The translations under genes and the position numbers were made by a program. From positions 1-64,000 of IMG/VR virus record IMGVR_UViG_3300020454_001183: a stretch of 64,000 bases of DNA, one strand, 5' to 3'. Below the pieces are notes generated by a model. That model saw only the letters and a program-made list of their open reading frames with translations, was not told the DNA's origin and did no database searches. Shown in pieces: positions 25,006 through 33,081 of the stretch (positions are counted from its first letter, which is position 1; each line of letters begins with the position of its first letter). Origin of the DNA: a virus.

Positions 25006-26052
25006 TTATTTTGTAATAATATTTCCAAATGTATCTCGTAACCAATCATTAAAGTTTTTTCCGAATGCATCAGTAACTTTATATTTCACTAATACTTTCA
25101 TAATATTTAACTTATTGACTGGATTTATTTCTTCATCGTATCTACCCAAAATACTCATCTTAATGTTACCACTAATGTCTGGGTCATCTAATTGCATTAG
25201 TTCTCTATTCATTAAGATTTGTTCTTTAGATTTTAGTATATCATCATAAATTTTAATCTTTCCTTTCTTTTCTTCAGCTAAGCTGAGTAAATCATCTACC
25301 GAAAGTTTTTTATTTTCGGTGATTTCAGGAAATCTTTTAACTAATGTTTTTATACCACATCCATGAACTCCTGGTATATTATCTGATTTATCTCCATCTA
25401 AAACTCTGTATAGAAGTAGATTCTTAGATTCAATACCATACTCTTCTTTTACTAACTCTTTATTATAAAGTTTCTTTTTGGTAGGAGACCAAACGATGGT
25501 CGTATCATCTACTAATTGTAGGAAATCCTTATCAGTAGACATGACCACCGCTTGTTCGTTCTCTTTTAATAATTGTGTACTGATGTATGCCATGACATCA
25601 TCAGCTTCACAACCATCATAAATCATCGTTGTCATAGGTAGGTAATTCATAATGTCAGCCAACCAAACAAATTGTCTTTTCATGCTTTCTCTTTCATCCT
25701 CTTCGTTCATTAAATCAGCGTATTGTCTATTGACTCTTAACTTATTCTTTGAACGCTCAGATTTATACCCACTAAAACGCTTCTTTCTTTTTTGAGAACC
25801 TCCCTTACCATCAAAAACTACAATGACTCTCGTCGGTTGAGTATTTCTAATTGCGTAACCTATTGATTTCAGAACACCAGTTACACCACCGACATGGTCA
25901 CCATCATCATTCATTGTAGGAATGGATGACCAACATCTGATAAATGTATTTAAACCATCGATAATTAGAACTCGGTCATTTCGTTTCCTATCGATATTTT
26001 GGTCGTGTGCTCTCTCAACCGAATTGAGAATATCTTTGTAGAGTTTCTTCAT
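25006..26052 (-). CDS. rnh: FEN-type 5'-3' exonuclease (T4 RNase H-like)
   Basis: I use ATG 26052, since an earlier ATG at 26088 overlaps the preceding gene; translation gives about 348 residues. Motifs of the flap endonuclease family are ordered: IIDGLNTFIR with the first Asp, FDGKGGSQKRKKR with the clamp Lys/Arg, YDGCEADDVMAY, STDKDFLQL, and GDKSDNIPGV, the helix-hairpin-helix metal and DNA region. It removes RNA primers and flaps during lagging-strand synthesis, as T4 rnh does. It sits beside uvsX and gp32, between two regulatory gaps. Catalytic acidic residues appear complete. Confidence 0.9.
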   Translation of the reverse strand: MKKLYKDILNSVERAHDQNIDRKRNDRVLIIDGLNTFIRCWSSIPTMNDDGDHVGGVTGVLKSIGYAIRNTQPTRVIVVFDGKGGSQKRKKRFSGYKSERSKNKLRVNRQYADLMNEEDERESMKRQFVWLADIMNYLPMTTMIYDGCEADDVMAYISTQLLKENEQAVVMSTDKDFLQLVDDTTIVWSPTKKKLYNKELVKEEYGIESKNLLLYRVLDGDKSDNIPGVHGCGIKTLVKRFPEITENKKLSVDDLLSLAEEKKGKIKIYDDILKSKEQILMNRELMQLDDPDISGNIKMSILGRYDEEINPVNKLNIMKVLVKYKVTDAFGKNFNDWLRDTFGNIITK

Positions 26053-26053
26053 A

Positions 26054-26314
26054 CTAAGTAGTTGTAGTTGTATAGGTTGGACCTTCATTTAAAGTATCTT
26101 TACCACTAAAGTACTTTTCTAAAGTTTCTAACCTCTCATCAGCAGATGCTAATAATTTTAAAGATTCCGTTGCGTTATCCCAAAAATCCTTTGTGGAGTG
26201 GTCTCCAATTCCAGCAGGGAAACTACCAAGTAGTTCTAACGATAATAGAGCTTTATTCTTATCAGCTATTGCTTCTGATTTTAACATTTCATAAATTTTC
26301 TTATCTATTTTCAT
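26054..26314 (-). CDS. small helical protein between UvsX and the 5' nuclease
   Basis: I do not recognise this 86-residue protein. It begins MKIDKKIYEMLKSEAIADK, is mostly helical and acidic, and ends in a run of threonines (TYTTTTT) caused by ACA/ACT repeats that overlap the next gene's alternative start region. No motif for an enzyme, zinc or membrane is seen. The gene is in the uvsX operon, 15 bases downstream of uvsX, so a recombination or replication accessory role is plausible. Its stop is one base before the nuclease ATG. Confidence 0.6.
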   Translation of the reverse strand: MKIDKKIYEMLKSEAIADKNKALLSLELLGSFPAGIGDHSTKDFWDNATESLKLLASADERLETLEKYFSGKDTLNEGPTYTTTTT

Positions 26315-26329
26315 AATTATTTTTAAAAT

Positions 26330-27448
26330 TTAATCATTTTCTCCAGCCAACTCAGTATCAATTTCCATAGCTTCGATATCTAAAGTATCTGATTTGTATT
26401 GTAAGATAGTTGATTCACAAATCTTTTTGTAAATCTGTTCTCTTACATCAACTCTATCATCCATTAATAAGATAAAATCTTTTGATTGGAATTTGAGTTC
26501 TTCACCAGTTTCAGTATCAACATATGTGTACCAAGCGCCAGCTTGTTTTACCAATTTGTTATCTTTCATAACTCGTAACCAAGAACCATAGTTATCTATA
26601 CCCCTATCGAAGTAGATTTCAAAATCTGCTGCTCTTAGTGGTGGTCCCATTCTATTCTTAATTACTTGGCATCTCACTTTCATACCCACAACCTTATCCA
26701 ATCCATTCACTTTCATTTTGATTTGCCCCATACCTTTCAATCTCAGTCTAACTGAAGAGTGGAAAGCAAGTGCTTTACCACCTGAAGTAGTCCAAGGGTC
26801 ACCAAACATAGCGTTCATTTTTTGTCTAAGTTGATTTGTAAATACTAATGAGATTTTCTGTCTACCAATCATATTGGTAATCTTTCTCATCGCCTTAGAA
26901 ATAATAATAGCTTTATCGGTAGCATATCCATCTTTATTGTAATCAGCTGCTAACTCATTCTTAGTTGAAGCTGCTGCTACTGAATCTACTACGATTGTAA
27001 CTAATTTATCTCTTGAGGTTTGTCTAACCTTTTCAATGATAGTTTCTGTAAAATCAAAGATTTGTTCTACAGAGTCTGCCGATACATAAAGAAGTTTAGA
27101 AACATCAACACCGATAGCTTCTAAAAATTCTCTACTTACTGCAGTTTCAGTATCTATTAATACAGCCACACCACCTTGCTTTTGTGTTTCAGCAAGTAAG
27201 TGAGCAGATACTAATGATTTACCACTCTGTTCCAAACCAGTAATTTCTGTGATTCTACCAACAGGTAATCCACCATACGGGCGATTAGAAATTGCTACAT
27301 CCAACATAGCACATCCAGTCGAAATCCAACCTTCAACATTTGTTGGGGCTTCATCCGAATCTAAGAAGAATGCTACTTTCTGGTCTTTTGCTGTTTTATT
27401 CAGCTCGCCAGCTAGGATATCTGCTAAATCTAAATCTTTCTTTGCCAT
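26330..27448 (-). CDS. uvsX: UvsX/RecA-like recombinase
   Basis: The 372-residue protein has a RecA/UvsX core: Walker A GLEQSGKS near 70-77, the loop region VAVLIDTETAVS, Walker B IVVDSVAAAS, and the L2-like TNQLRQKMNAMFGDPWTTSGGKALAFHSSVRLRL. It should polymerise on ssDNA to drive strand exchange for recombination-dependent replication. Size and motif spacing fit T4 UvsX. It lies between gp32 and the nuclease gene, 12 bases from gp32. The start has no Shine-Dalgarno sequence (CCCCTAT before the ATG). Confidence 0.93.
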   Translation of the reverse strand: MAKKDLDLADILAGELNKTAKDQKVAFFLDSDEAPTNVEGWISTGCAMLDVAISNRPYGGLPVGRITEITGLEQSGKSLVSAHLLAETQKQGGVAVLIDTETAVSREFLEAIGVDVSKLLYVSADSVEQIFDFTETIIEKVRQTSRDKLVTIVVDSVAAASTKNELAADYNKDGYATDKAIIISKAMRKITNMIGRQKISLVFTNQLRQKMNAMFGDPWTTSGGKALAFHSSVRLRLKGMGQIKMKVNGLDKVVGMKVRCQVIKNRMGPPLRAADFEIYFDRGIDNYGSWLRVMKDNKLVKQAGAWYTYVDTETGEELKFQSKDFILLMDDRVDVREQIYKKICESTILQYKSDTLDIEAMEIDTELAGEND

Positions 27449-27460
27449 ATAGGGGTTTTA

Positions 27461-28291
27461 TTAGTTGTTAAACAAATCATCAAATGCCGCTGCAACATCA
27501 TCTGTTTTCTTAGTTGCTTTTGGCTTATCTTCATCTACATCAAAAGGTAAATCATTAGGTTTTTCTTCTGATTTAACTTCTTTCTTAGATAATGTTTCTT
27601 CTGCTACAGAAGGTTCACCATCTTCATTTTTTTCTGAAGTAGGATTTAACCATCCTTCTAACACTCCTTTTAATTCATCATAAGATAATTCAGAATAAAG
27701 GTCTGTGATTTCAGTTTGGCCTTCTAAGAACTTAGTAACATCATCTGCAGTTTCAGATAATGGTGTCTGATTTGGTTTAACTCTAATAGTTGTAACAGGA
27801 TATGAAGTTCCTGCTTCTTCAGCGGATTGATACTCTATTGTAATATCTCTACCACTCTTCGGGTCTGTAATATCACCATAATCTGGGTCAGCTATGTAAC
27901 CTAAGATTTCTTGATATACAGTCTTACCAAATCCCCAAAATTTAACTCCTTCACCTTCTTGTCCTCTCACTAAGATAGGAACGAAAGTTCTAAGTTTCGG
28001 CTCCATCTGCTTTGCAGCTTTCCAATCTTCCTTATCACCCATTCTTTTTAATCTATCAGCGAACTCAACTATAGGGTCAGGTCTACCAAATGATTGTGGT
28101 GAGAGATAAGTTTTATTGTTAATGTTGTAGTGAAAATACAATTCGATGAAAGGATTATCTTTGTCGAATTTGTAAGGAACGATTCTGACTTGATGTTTAC
28201 CAGGTGTTGGTTTCCATAAATTGTCAGACTTCTTTTGTGTGTTTTGTAGTTTGTTCAGTCTACCTCTGATTGCGTCAATATTAATTGCCAT
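27461..28291 (-). CDS. gp32: single-stranded DNA-binding protein, gp32-like
   Basis: The 276-residue protein matches the T4-type gp32 plan: a basic N-terminal LAST-like region (INIDAIRGRLNKLQNTQKK), an OB-fold core (GKHQVRIVPYKF, IELYFHYNI, FWGFGKTVY), a flexible segment and a strongly acidic C-terminal tail ending AAAFDDLFNN. The zinc site of T4 gp32 is absent because the protein contains no cysteine, as in other marine T4-like gp32 proteins. Binds ssDNA cooperatively and recruits partners through the acidic tail. It has a good SD (AAAGGAG) and a long leader carrying a repeated element. Confidence 0.88.
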   Translation of the reverse strand: MAINIDAIRGRLNKLQNTQKKSDNLWKPTPGKHQVRIVPYKFDKDNPFIELYFHYNINNKTYLSPQSFGRPDPIVEFADRLKRMGDKEDWKAAKQMEPKLRTFVPILVRGQEGEGVKFWGFGKTVYQEILGYIADPDYGDITDPKSGRDITIEYQSAEEAGTSYPVTTIRVKPNQTPLSETADDVTKFLEGQTEITDLYSELSYDELKGVLEGWLNPTSEKNEDGEPSVAEETLSKKEVKSEEKPNDLPFDVDEDKPKATKKTDDVAAAFDDLFNN

Positions 28292-28339
28292 AATTTACTC
28301 CTTTAAGTTATTAAAATTTAAGTTTTATAGTTTAGTTTA

Positions 28340-28359
28340 ACATGCGTTTCTTACATGCG
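28340..28359 (-). repeat. gp32 leader direct repeat
   Basis: The 76-base leader of the gp32 gene holds two copies of a seven-base element, acatgcg on the plus strand at 28340-28346 and 28353-28359, spaced by 13 bases start to start. They lie just downstream of the TATATTTATA motif. T4 gp32 represses its own translation by binding leader RNA; these repeats could serve such a role, but that is inference. Confidence 0.4.
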
Positions 28360-28367
28360 GTGTTATA

Positions 28368-28377
28368 TATAAATATA
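28368..28377 (-). promoter_or_regulatory. class B promoter-like motif, upstream of gp32
   Basis: TATATTTATA on the minus strand, about 77 bases before the gp32 ATG and before the direct-repeat element. The same motif precedes sheath, tube, tail and fibre genes. The gp32 gene lacks a class A promoter. Confidence 0.45.
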
Positions 28378-28400
28378 GTGTTTTTACAAAAACATAACAT

Positions 28401-28748
28401 TTATTTTGCCCATTTATTTCTGGACACAATTTGTGATATCACACCATAAACAGACAGGTCTTGATAGGTATCTTCTATTGCTTCACCTACCTCATCTGGC
28501 TGTCCTTTTACCACTAATTGTAATAATCTTTGAATCTTGTCATTCTTTCTGAACCAAAGTCCAGTAAGTGCTATATTTCTATCTTCATCAGTTTCCAAAC
28601 TTGAACCTACTGATATATTACCAGGTCCATAGTTTCTCTGTTTCTTACAGAAAGTTTCATACATTTCATCAAGGATTTCTTTAAATTCGGTTGTAGTTTG
28701 TGGGAACTTTTCCTCACAATACTGGATTGCAGTTTGTTCTTTTGCCAT
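28401..28748 (-). CDS. DUF1599/Nmad1-type protein
   Basis: The 115-residue protein has the characteristic pattern FCKKQRNYGPGNIS, then GLWFRKNDKIQRLLQLV, then EAIEDTYQDLSVYGVI, which I assign to the DUF1599 family (nucleotide modification associated domain 1). This group was proposed to act in nucleotide or DNA-base modification, on genomic-context grounds, and has a MazG-like helical fold. An adjacent class A promoter 20 bases upstream drives it as a single gene. It belongs with Mom and the glycosyltransferases as possible modification genes. Confidence 0.68.
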   Translation of the reverse strand: MAKEQTAIQYCEEKFPQTTTEFKEILDEMYETFCKKQRNYGPGNISVGSSLETDEDRNIALTGLWFRKNDKIQRLLQLVVKGQPDEVGEAIEDTYQDLSVYGVISQIVSRNKWAK

Positions 28749-28768
28749 AACTTTTTAAAATATTTGTA

Positions 28769-28799
28769 CTAATATACGAAAAAGATTTCATATATCCAA
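28769..28799 (-). promoter_or_regulatory. class A promoter, upstream of DUF1599
   Basis: Minus strand: TTGG at 28799-28796, 19 bases, TATATTAG at 28776-28769, with TTTTTCG before the -7 box. ATG follows 20 bases downstream. Confidence 0.75.
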
Positions 28800-28817
28800 G
28801 GAAAAATTAAATTATTT

Positions 28818-29213
28818 TTAAGAAAATTTAATTACATCAAATACTCTCGTATTTATTTTTTTTGTTCCTTCAACATTGGTTACTATAATTGAGTTTTTAA
28901 ATTTATCCCAATCTATGGAAAATGATTTATCCAATACACCATTGTTTTCTTCTTTTACTAATTCATTAAGAGCGTTTATAGTGTATAGAGTATTAGATTG
29001 TTTTTTTCTATGTACCAATATTGTATCGCTTAATGGTTTTTCTGGCTTAAATGCCGTATCTATATTATAAGTTACAAACAATTCATCTAAATCAGACTTA
29101 TTCTGAAGAACATAAATATAGTTATAAACTATATGATATGTTTCTCTTATCTGTTGTAGAGTTGTTTGTAATTTTTCTTTTGTTGTGAATGTGCACAATA
29201 ATTGTGTTTTCAT
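28818..29213 (-). CDS. unknown short protein
   Basis: I do not recognise this 131-residue protein. It begins MKTQLLCTFTTKEKL and contains helical and mixed segments rich in Lys and Asn, with no cysteine pairs or membrane segments. The N-terminal part (residues 1-40) looks like an alpha/beta fold with a YIYVLQNK strand; the C-terminal part contains FSIDWDKFKNSIIVTNVEG. It is preceded by a class B motif at 29243 and followed by a class A promoter, so it appears to be a single-gene unit. Confidence 0.55.
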   Translation of the reverse strand: MKTQLLCTFTTKEKLQTTLQQIRETYHIVYNYIYVLQNKSDLDELFVTYNIDTAFKPEKPLSDTILVHRKKQSNTLYTINALNELVKEENNGVLDKSFSIDWDKFKNSIIVTNVEGTKKINTRVFDVIKFS

Positions 29214-29242
29214 CTAATCTCTCTAACTTATATTTATTCATC

Positions 29243-29252
29243 TATAAATATA
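29243..29252 (-). promoter_or_regulatory. class B promoter-like motif TATATTTATA
   Basis: Located 30 bases before the 28818-29213 gene start and after the stop of the large 29266 gene. Minus strand sequence TATATTTATA, preceded by TC. Function inferred from recurrence only. Confidence 0.4.
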
Positions 29253-29265
29253 GAATTTGAAAAGA

Positions 29266-31137
29266 TTAATCAGATTCTATCTCTTCGATATCCTTTTTGA
29301 ACCTTTCTAAAGATTTTTCATCCCACTCATCAGTATTAAATGTTCCCATCTTCAAAGCGTGTGCCATAAATGGTGTCTGCAACATTTCCATAGTAGGTGA
29401 AGCACCTATACCTCTAGCTCTACCTTGTAATTTAAATAAAGGAAACTTTTTATTTGATTCATGTCTGAATAAAATTTCACCTGATTCGTAATCGATTTCA
29501 ATTGAATCTGAAATAAATTGTTCTAACTCAGAATATTCTTTGTTACCATCTCTTACTTCTTGTATCTGTTCTTGTAACATAGATTGGAAATTAGAACCAA
29601 ACAAACTTACTAATGTTTGTTCATTCAATACAGCTCCATCTGGCTCTATACCATACATTGTTTGGAATCCATCTACACCACCCTCTTTTACTCTTTGATT
29701 TAATCCTAATGTTTCGGATATGTGCATTGATTTAATAATATGTTTATTCATACCATTTTTTGCTTCTGTATCACTATTCAATACATCAAATGTTCTTTGT
29801 GTTAGTGCCCCTTCAGATTTTCTCAGATGGTCATATTCTTCTTTATGATAAGATTGTGTTAGTTTAGCTACTACCTTTTGGTCATACTTACTCATAGTAC
29901 CATTAATCATTCTTTCATATAATGCTTTTGGATTTTCTAAAATTCTGAAATAAGTTGGTTGATTAGAACCTCCGAAATATTTCTTTATCATTACCTCATC
30001 ATTTTTAAGTTTTTCAAAATCCTCTCTAATAACATCTTCAGTAATAGTACCTCCAACAAATTTAAATCTTTCAGTTAAATCATCATCATATGCTTTAATT
30101 GACATTGCTTCAGATAATCTTGTATGTGATTCTTCACCCATTTGTTCCTTCAAATCACCTAATAGTATTTTTGATTGTTTAGCCCAACCACCATTATTTA
30201 AGAATACATTTCCATCTTTTTTCAAAGATAATCCTAAGTTTTTACCATCTTTTGTTCTTACAAACATATCAGATGAAGTTTCTAAGTTAGGGTCTACTCC
30301 TATCGCCATTCTACCAGCATCAGTATCCCATGCAACAGTTTCGATATTTTCTGTACCAATTGTTTCTTCAATCTTTTTAATTGATGACATTGTTGCTCCT
30401 ACCCACTTTTTACCTGTTTTAGAATTTAATATATGGTCATCTGAATTTACTAATTTATTAAACTCAGCTTCAATTTCATCTAACGATTTACCTTCTTGTA
30501 TTAACCTTAAACCTTTATGAACCATAGCTTCACCAGCTCTTGATTCTGCAGTACCAGCCCCTACATTTTGTATTTCACCAGCTTTTGTTCTTTTAGCTTG
30601 AGCTTTAGCTTCTGTTTTAGTTATCATAAGAGACTTATCAGCTGAATTGTGGTCTATTTTGGTTTTTTCTTCTTTAGGTAATCCTTCAAACCTTTTTAAC
30701 TTTTCATCTCTAGTTTCTTTTGTTTTATCTACTTCTTTTTCCTTTTTCTTATCCTTAGTATAATCAAAATCTTTAGATGTTAATTTTGTTGTATCTTTTT
30801 CAGGTTCTTCTTTACTATCCTTATCAACTTTTACTAACTTACCATCAACATTTTTGTGAGTTATACCTTTACCATCATCTTTTCCATATCCCTTACCCAA
30901 CCATTTGAGACCCATTTTTTCTGCTTTTTCTTTTTCTCTAGCATCTAATGGTTTTTCATCTTCTTCTTTTAATAGATTTTTGATTAGTTCAAATTTAACA
31001 TCAGTCAGTCCCCAATCAGTAAGTATCTCACTTAATAATGTGATATGTTCGGGTTTACTGAGATTAGGATATCCTTCTTTTGAACGATATGATAATTCGT
31101 TAAGTATATCTTCGAAAAATTGATTACTATCTGCCAT
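29266..31137 (-). CDS. large unknown protein with possible PD-(D/E)XK core
   Basis: The frame starts at 31185, but that overlaps the nuclease gene; I prefer ATG 31137 (MADSNQFF), giving 623 residues. Residues 60-180 are a charged Lys/Glu linker; the rest is globular. A possible nuclease core lies near residues 270-320: a conserved Glu/Asp region followed by SSDMFV and GLSLKKDGNVFLNNGG, resembling the D ... (E/Q)xK arrangement of restriction-endonuclease folds. No close family comes to mind. It follows the exported endonuclease. Role unknown; the core assignment is tentative. Confidence 0.65.
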   Translation of the reverse strand: MADSNQFFEDILNELSYRSKEGYPNLSKPEHITLLSEILTDWGLTDVKFELIKNLLKEEDEKPLDAREKEKAEKMGLKWLGKGYGKDDGKGITHKNVDGKLVKVDKDSKEEPEKDTTKLTSKDFDYTKDKKKEKEVDKTKETRDEKLKRFEGLPKEEKTKIDHNSADKSLMITKTEAKAQAKRTKAGEIQNVGAGTAESRAGEAMVHKGLRLIQEGKSLDEIEAEFNKLVNSDDHILNSKTGKKWVGATMSSIKKIEETIGTENIETVAWDTDAGRMAIGVDPNLETSSDMFVRTKDGKNLGLSLKKDGNVFLNNGGWAKQSKILLGDLKEQMGEESHTRLSEAMSIKAYDDDLTERFKFVGGTITEDVIREDFEKLKNDEVMIKKYFGGSNQPTYFRILENPKALYERMINGTMSKYDQKVVAKLTQSYHKEEYDHLRKSEGALTQRTFDVLNSDTEAKNGMNKHIIKSMHISETLGLNQRVKEGGVDGFQTMYGIEPDGAVLNEQTLVSLFGSNFQSMLQEQIQEVRDGNKEYSELEQFISDSIEIDYESGEILFRHESNKKFPLFKLQGRARGIGASPTMEMLQTPFMAHALKMGTFNTDEWDEKSLERFKKDIEEIESD

Positions 31138-31151
31138 ACTTATAAGTATCT

Positions 31152-31778
31152 TTAAAAAAGAGTTTTCTCTCTCTTTATTTGACATTGGATTTCATATTCA
31201 CTCCAATGTTTTGTCGGAACTGAATTAGGAAAATAAAAACATTCTTTTCTTCCATTAGGAAATGTTATATACTTCCAATATCCATTTGGTACATGCCCAC
31301 CAGTTTCTAAAACTAAATGATTCTGTTCAAAATGTAAAACCACTCTTACTTTTAAAGTACCATATTTTTTAGCCCATGCTCTTTCTTGAGCTTCTAACTC
31401 TCTCCATGCTCCTCTATTTAGTTTATCAAATTGTAAAGAGCAATTTAAATAAGAGAATGTTGTTTTTAACTTTTCTTTGGTATCTGTAAAAGCAGCGGCT
31501 GGTGCCATATGCCCTTTATCCCAAACATTATTTTTATAATCATTGTTATCTGATGTATAAACTCCTTTTGGTGTATAGAAATCCATACTACCTCTATCAA
31601 ACTTTTTAATGATATTTCTAACTTCATACTCTAACCAATTTGGTTGTTCCAATGTTTCGTTATACGAAACACTAAATACATCATTTTCAACTCTTACATC
31701 TGTTCTATCTTGTCCAAAGCTACTTTGAAACACTCCTACGCATAATAGTAGGGATAAGCTTACAATAAATTTATTCAT
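31152..31778 (-). CDS. exported DNA/RNA non-specific endonuclease (NUC1 type)
   Basis: This 208-residue protein begins with an N-terminal signal sequence (FIVSLSLLLCVGVFQ core) and a likely cleavage site after SFGQ, typical of Bacteroidota secreted proteins. The mature part has the beta-beta-alpha-metal NS nuclease signature WDKGHMAPAAAF (D-K-G-H in place of D-R-G-H), followed by TFSYLNCSLQFDKLNRGAWRELE, which includes the metal Asn. It should cut DNA and RNA in the periplasm or outside the cell, which could scavenge nucleotides or block DNA entering from other phages. The TATAAATATT at 31782 is only four bases upstream. Confidence 0.88.
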   Translation of the reverse strand: MNKFIVSLSLLLCVGVFQSSFGQDRTDVRVENDVFSVSYNETLEQPNWLEYEVRNIIKKFDRGSMDFYTPKGVYTSDNNDYKNNVWDKGHMAPAAAFTDTKEKLKTTFSYLNCSLQFDKLNRGAWRELEAQERAWAKKYGTLKVRVVLHFEQNHLVLETGGHVPNGYWKYITFPNGRKECFYFPNSVPTKHWSEYEIQCQIKREKTLF

Positions 31779-31789
31779 ATATATAAATA

Positions 31790-33046
31790 TTATAGTTTTG
31801 AGTAATCGTTACCAAATTCAACTTTAGTCGGATATCCAAAACTTTCGAGAACGGATTTCACTTCCTTAACTATATTCTTTTCCTCAGGTGAAAACTCAAA
31901 GAGAAACGAATCGTATGTATATAGAATCGGAAGAGGTAAGTCGTTTTCTTTTAATCTTTTCATAGCTTCAATGTTAAGTTCAGTTTCAGTTGCTTGTAAA
32001 AGATAATTGAAGTACTTCTGTCCTGTCGGTTGTTCAATCCAACCTATGGGTATCTTTCTACCTTTTGGTGTTTTGATATAACCATTCTTTACTGCTTCTT
32101 CTTGCATCTTTACAATAAACCTATCAACCTTATCAAAGAATGGAATCTTTCTATCTTCCTCACTTACCCCACCATAAAGAATTCTAAATGTTCTTCCTTT
32201 TGATTCGTCGTATTCACAATTATATTGATTAGCAAGCCATTGATGTACCGATGTTTCCGGCAAATCATATTTAATCATCTTACCAATTAATCTAACATGA
32301 TATGCATCGTAATCGAATTGTACGAATGATTTACCCTTTTGTGGAACGAATACCTCCCTACTACCATCTTTCTTATTAAGAGCACTATAATTAATCCCTA
32401 AGTGCCTATTGGAAGGTCTGCTTGTTATAGTATATGGATGGTATTCTGTAAATGTTCGAGAGAACCAAAGTGATTTCTTATTATCTTTCCATCTATCAAG
32501 AAATTTTTCCCTATCGACTTGAATCCCCTTTCGTTCTACATCTGAAAGGATAGGAATCATAGTATCATCTATCCAACCGAAAGTAGGAGTAAGTTCTCCA
32601 AATTCATCTACAATACCCTCTAATACTTCCATAAACTTCATTATAGGAATAGATTTTCCTAAATCATCCTTTCTACCCAATCGTTTGTAAAAGTTCGTTA
32701 AAACCTCTATTTTATCACGCATTGGATATGATTTATTATGATTAAAGAAAAGAGATGTTTGTATATCCTTTTGATTTTGTATTCCTAAATCAGTTTGAAG
32801 TAATGCTTTTTTATTCCATACCCATTTTTCTTGCTTTGATTTAGATAAGTCTATATCAATTGATTCACAATCATTATGCTTATATGGAATAACAAAATGT
32901 ATATTTTTAAATGCTACATACAAAAAAGACAAATCACAAGTCATCGGGTGCCTTTCCAAATCTTCCCAAATAGGTATAACTATTGAGGATTCATTACCCC
33001 AATAGTCAAGAAATTGTTCTTTCTCACTATGTGATTCAACAATCAT
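31790..33046 (-). CDS. family A DNA polymerase-like protein
   Basis: This 418-residue protein carries PolA motifs without an exonuclease domain: TSRPSNRHLGINYSALN (motif near 212-228), A-motif QFDYDAYHVRLIG, the O-helix region SKGRTFRILYGG and motif C-like LYTYDSFLFEF. Catalytic Asp in motif A is present; the motif C His is replaced by Tyr (YDS for HDE), so activity must be tested. It stands alongside the family B polymerase gp43, a rare combination in one T4-like phage. Possible roles are gap filling, repair or lesion bypass. Class A promoter lies only four bases before the ATG. Confidence 0.82.
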   Translation of the reverse strand: MIVESHSEKEQFLDYWGNESSIVIPIWEDLERHPMTCDLSFLYVAFKNIHFVIPYKHNDCESIDIDLSKSKQEKWVWNKKALLQTDLGIQNQKDIQTSLFFNHNKSYPMRDKIEVLTNFYKRLGRKDDLGKSIPIMKFMEVLEGIVDEFGELTPTFGWIDDTMIPILSDVERKGIQVDREKFLDRWKDNKKSLWFSRTFTEYHPYTITSRPSNRHLGINYSALNKKDGSREVFVPQKGKSFVQFDYDAYHVRLIGKMIKYDLPETSVHQWLANQYNCEYDESKGRTFRILYGGVSEEDRKIPFFDKVDRFIVKMQEEAVKNGYIKTPKGRKIPIGWIEQPTGQKYFNYLLQATETELNIEAMKRLKENDLPLPILYTYDSFLFEFSPEEKNIVKEVKSVLESFGYPTKVEFGNDYSKL

Positions 33047-33050
33047 ATTA

Positions 33051-33081
33051 CTAATATACGAAAATTATTTTAATTATCCAA
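33051..33081 (-). promoter_or_regulatory. class A promoter for PolA-like gene, near leaderless
   Basis: Minus strand: TTGG at 33081-33078, 19 bases, TATATTAG at 33058-33051. Only TAAT separates the -7 box from the ATG at 33046, so the transcript would begin at or within a few bases of the start codon, implying leaderless translation. Confidence 0.75.

Noticed and set aside
31782-31791. TATAAATATT as promoter of the exported nuclease
   Set aside because: It is four bases from the ATG and is a variant of an AT-rich motif; transcription from the PolA-like gene is an adequate explanation.
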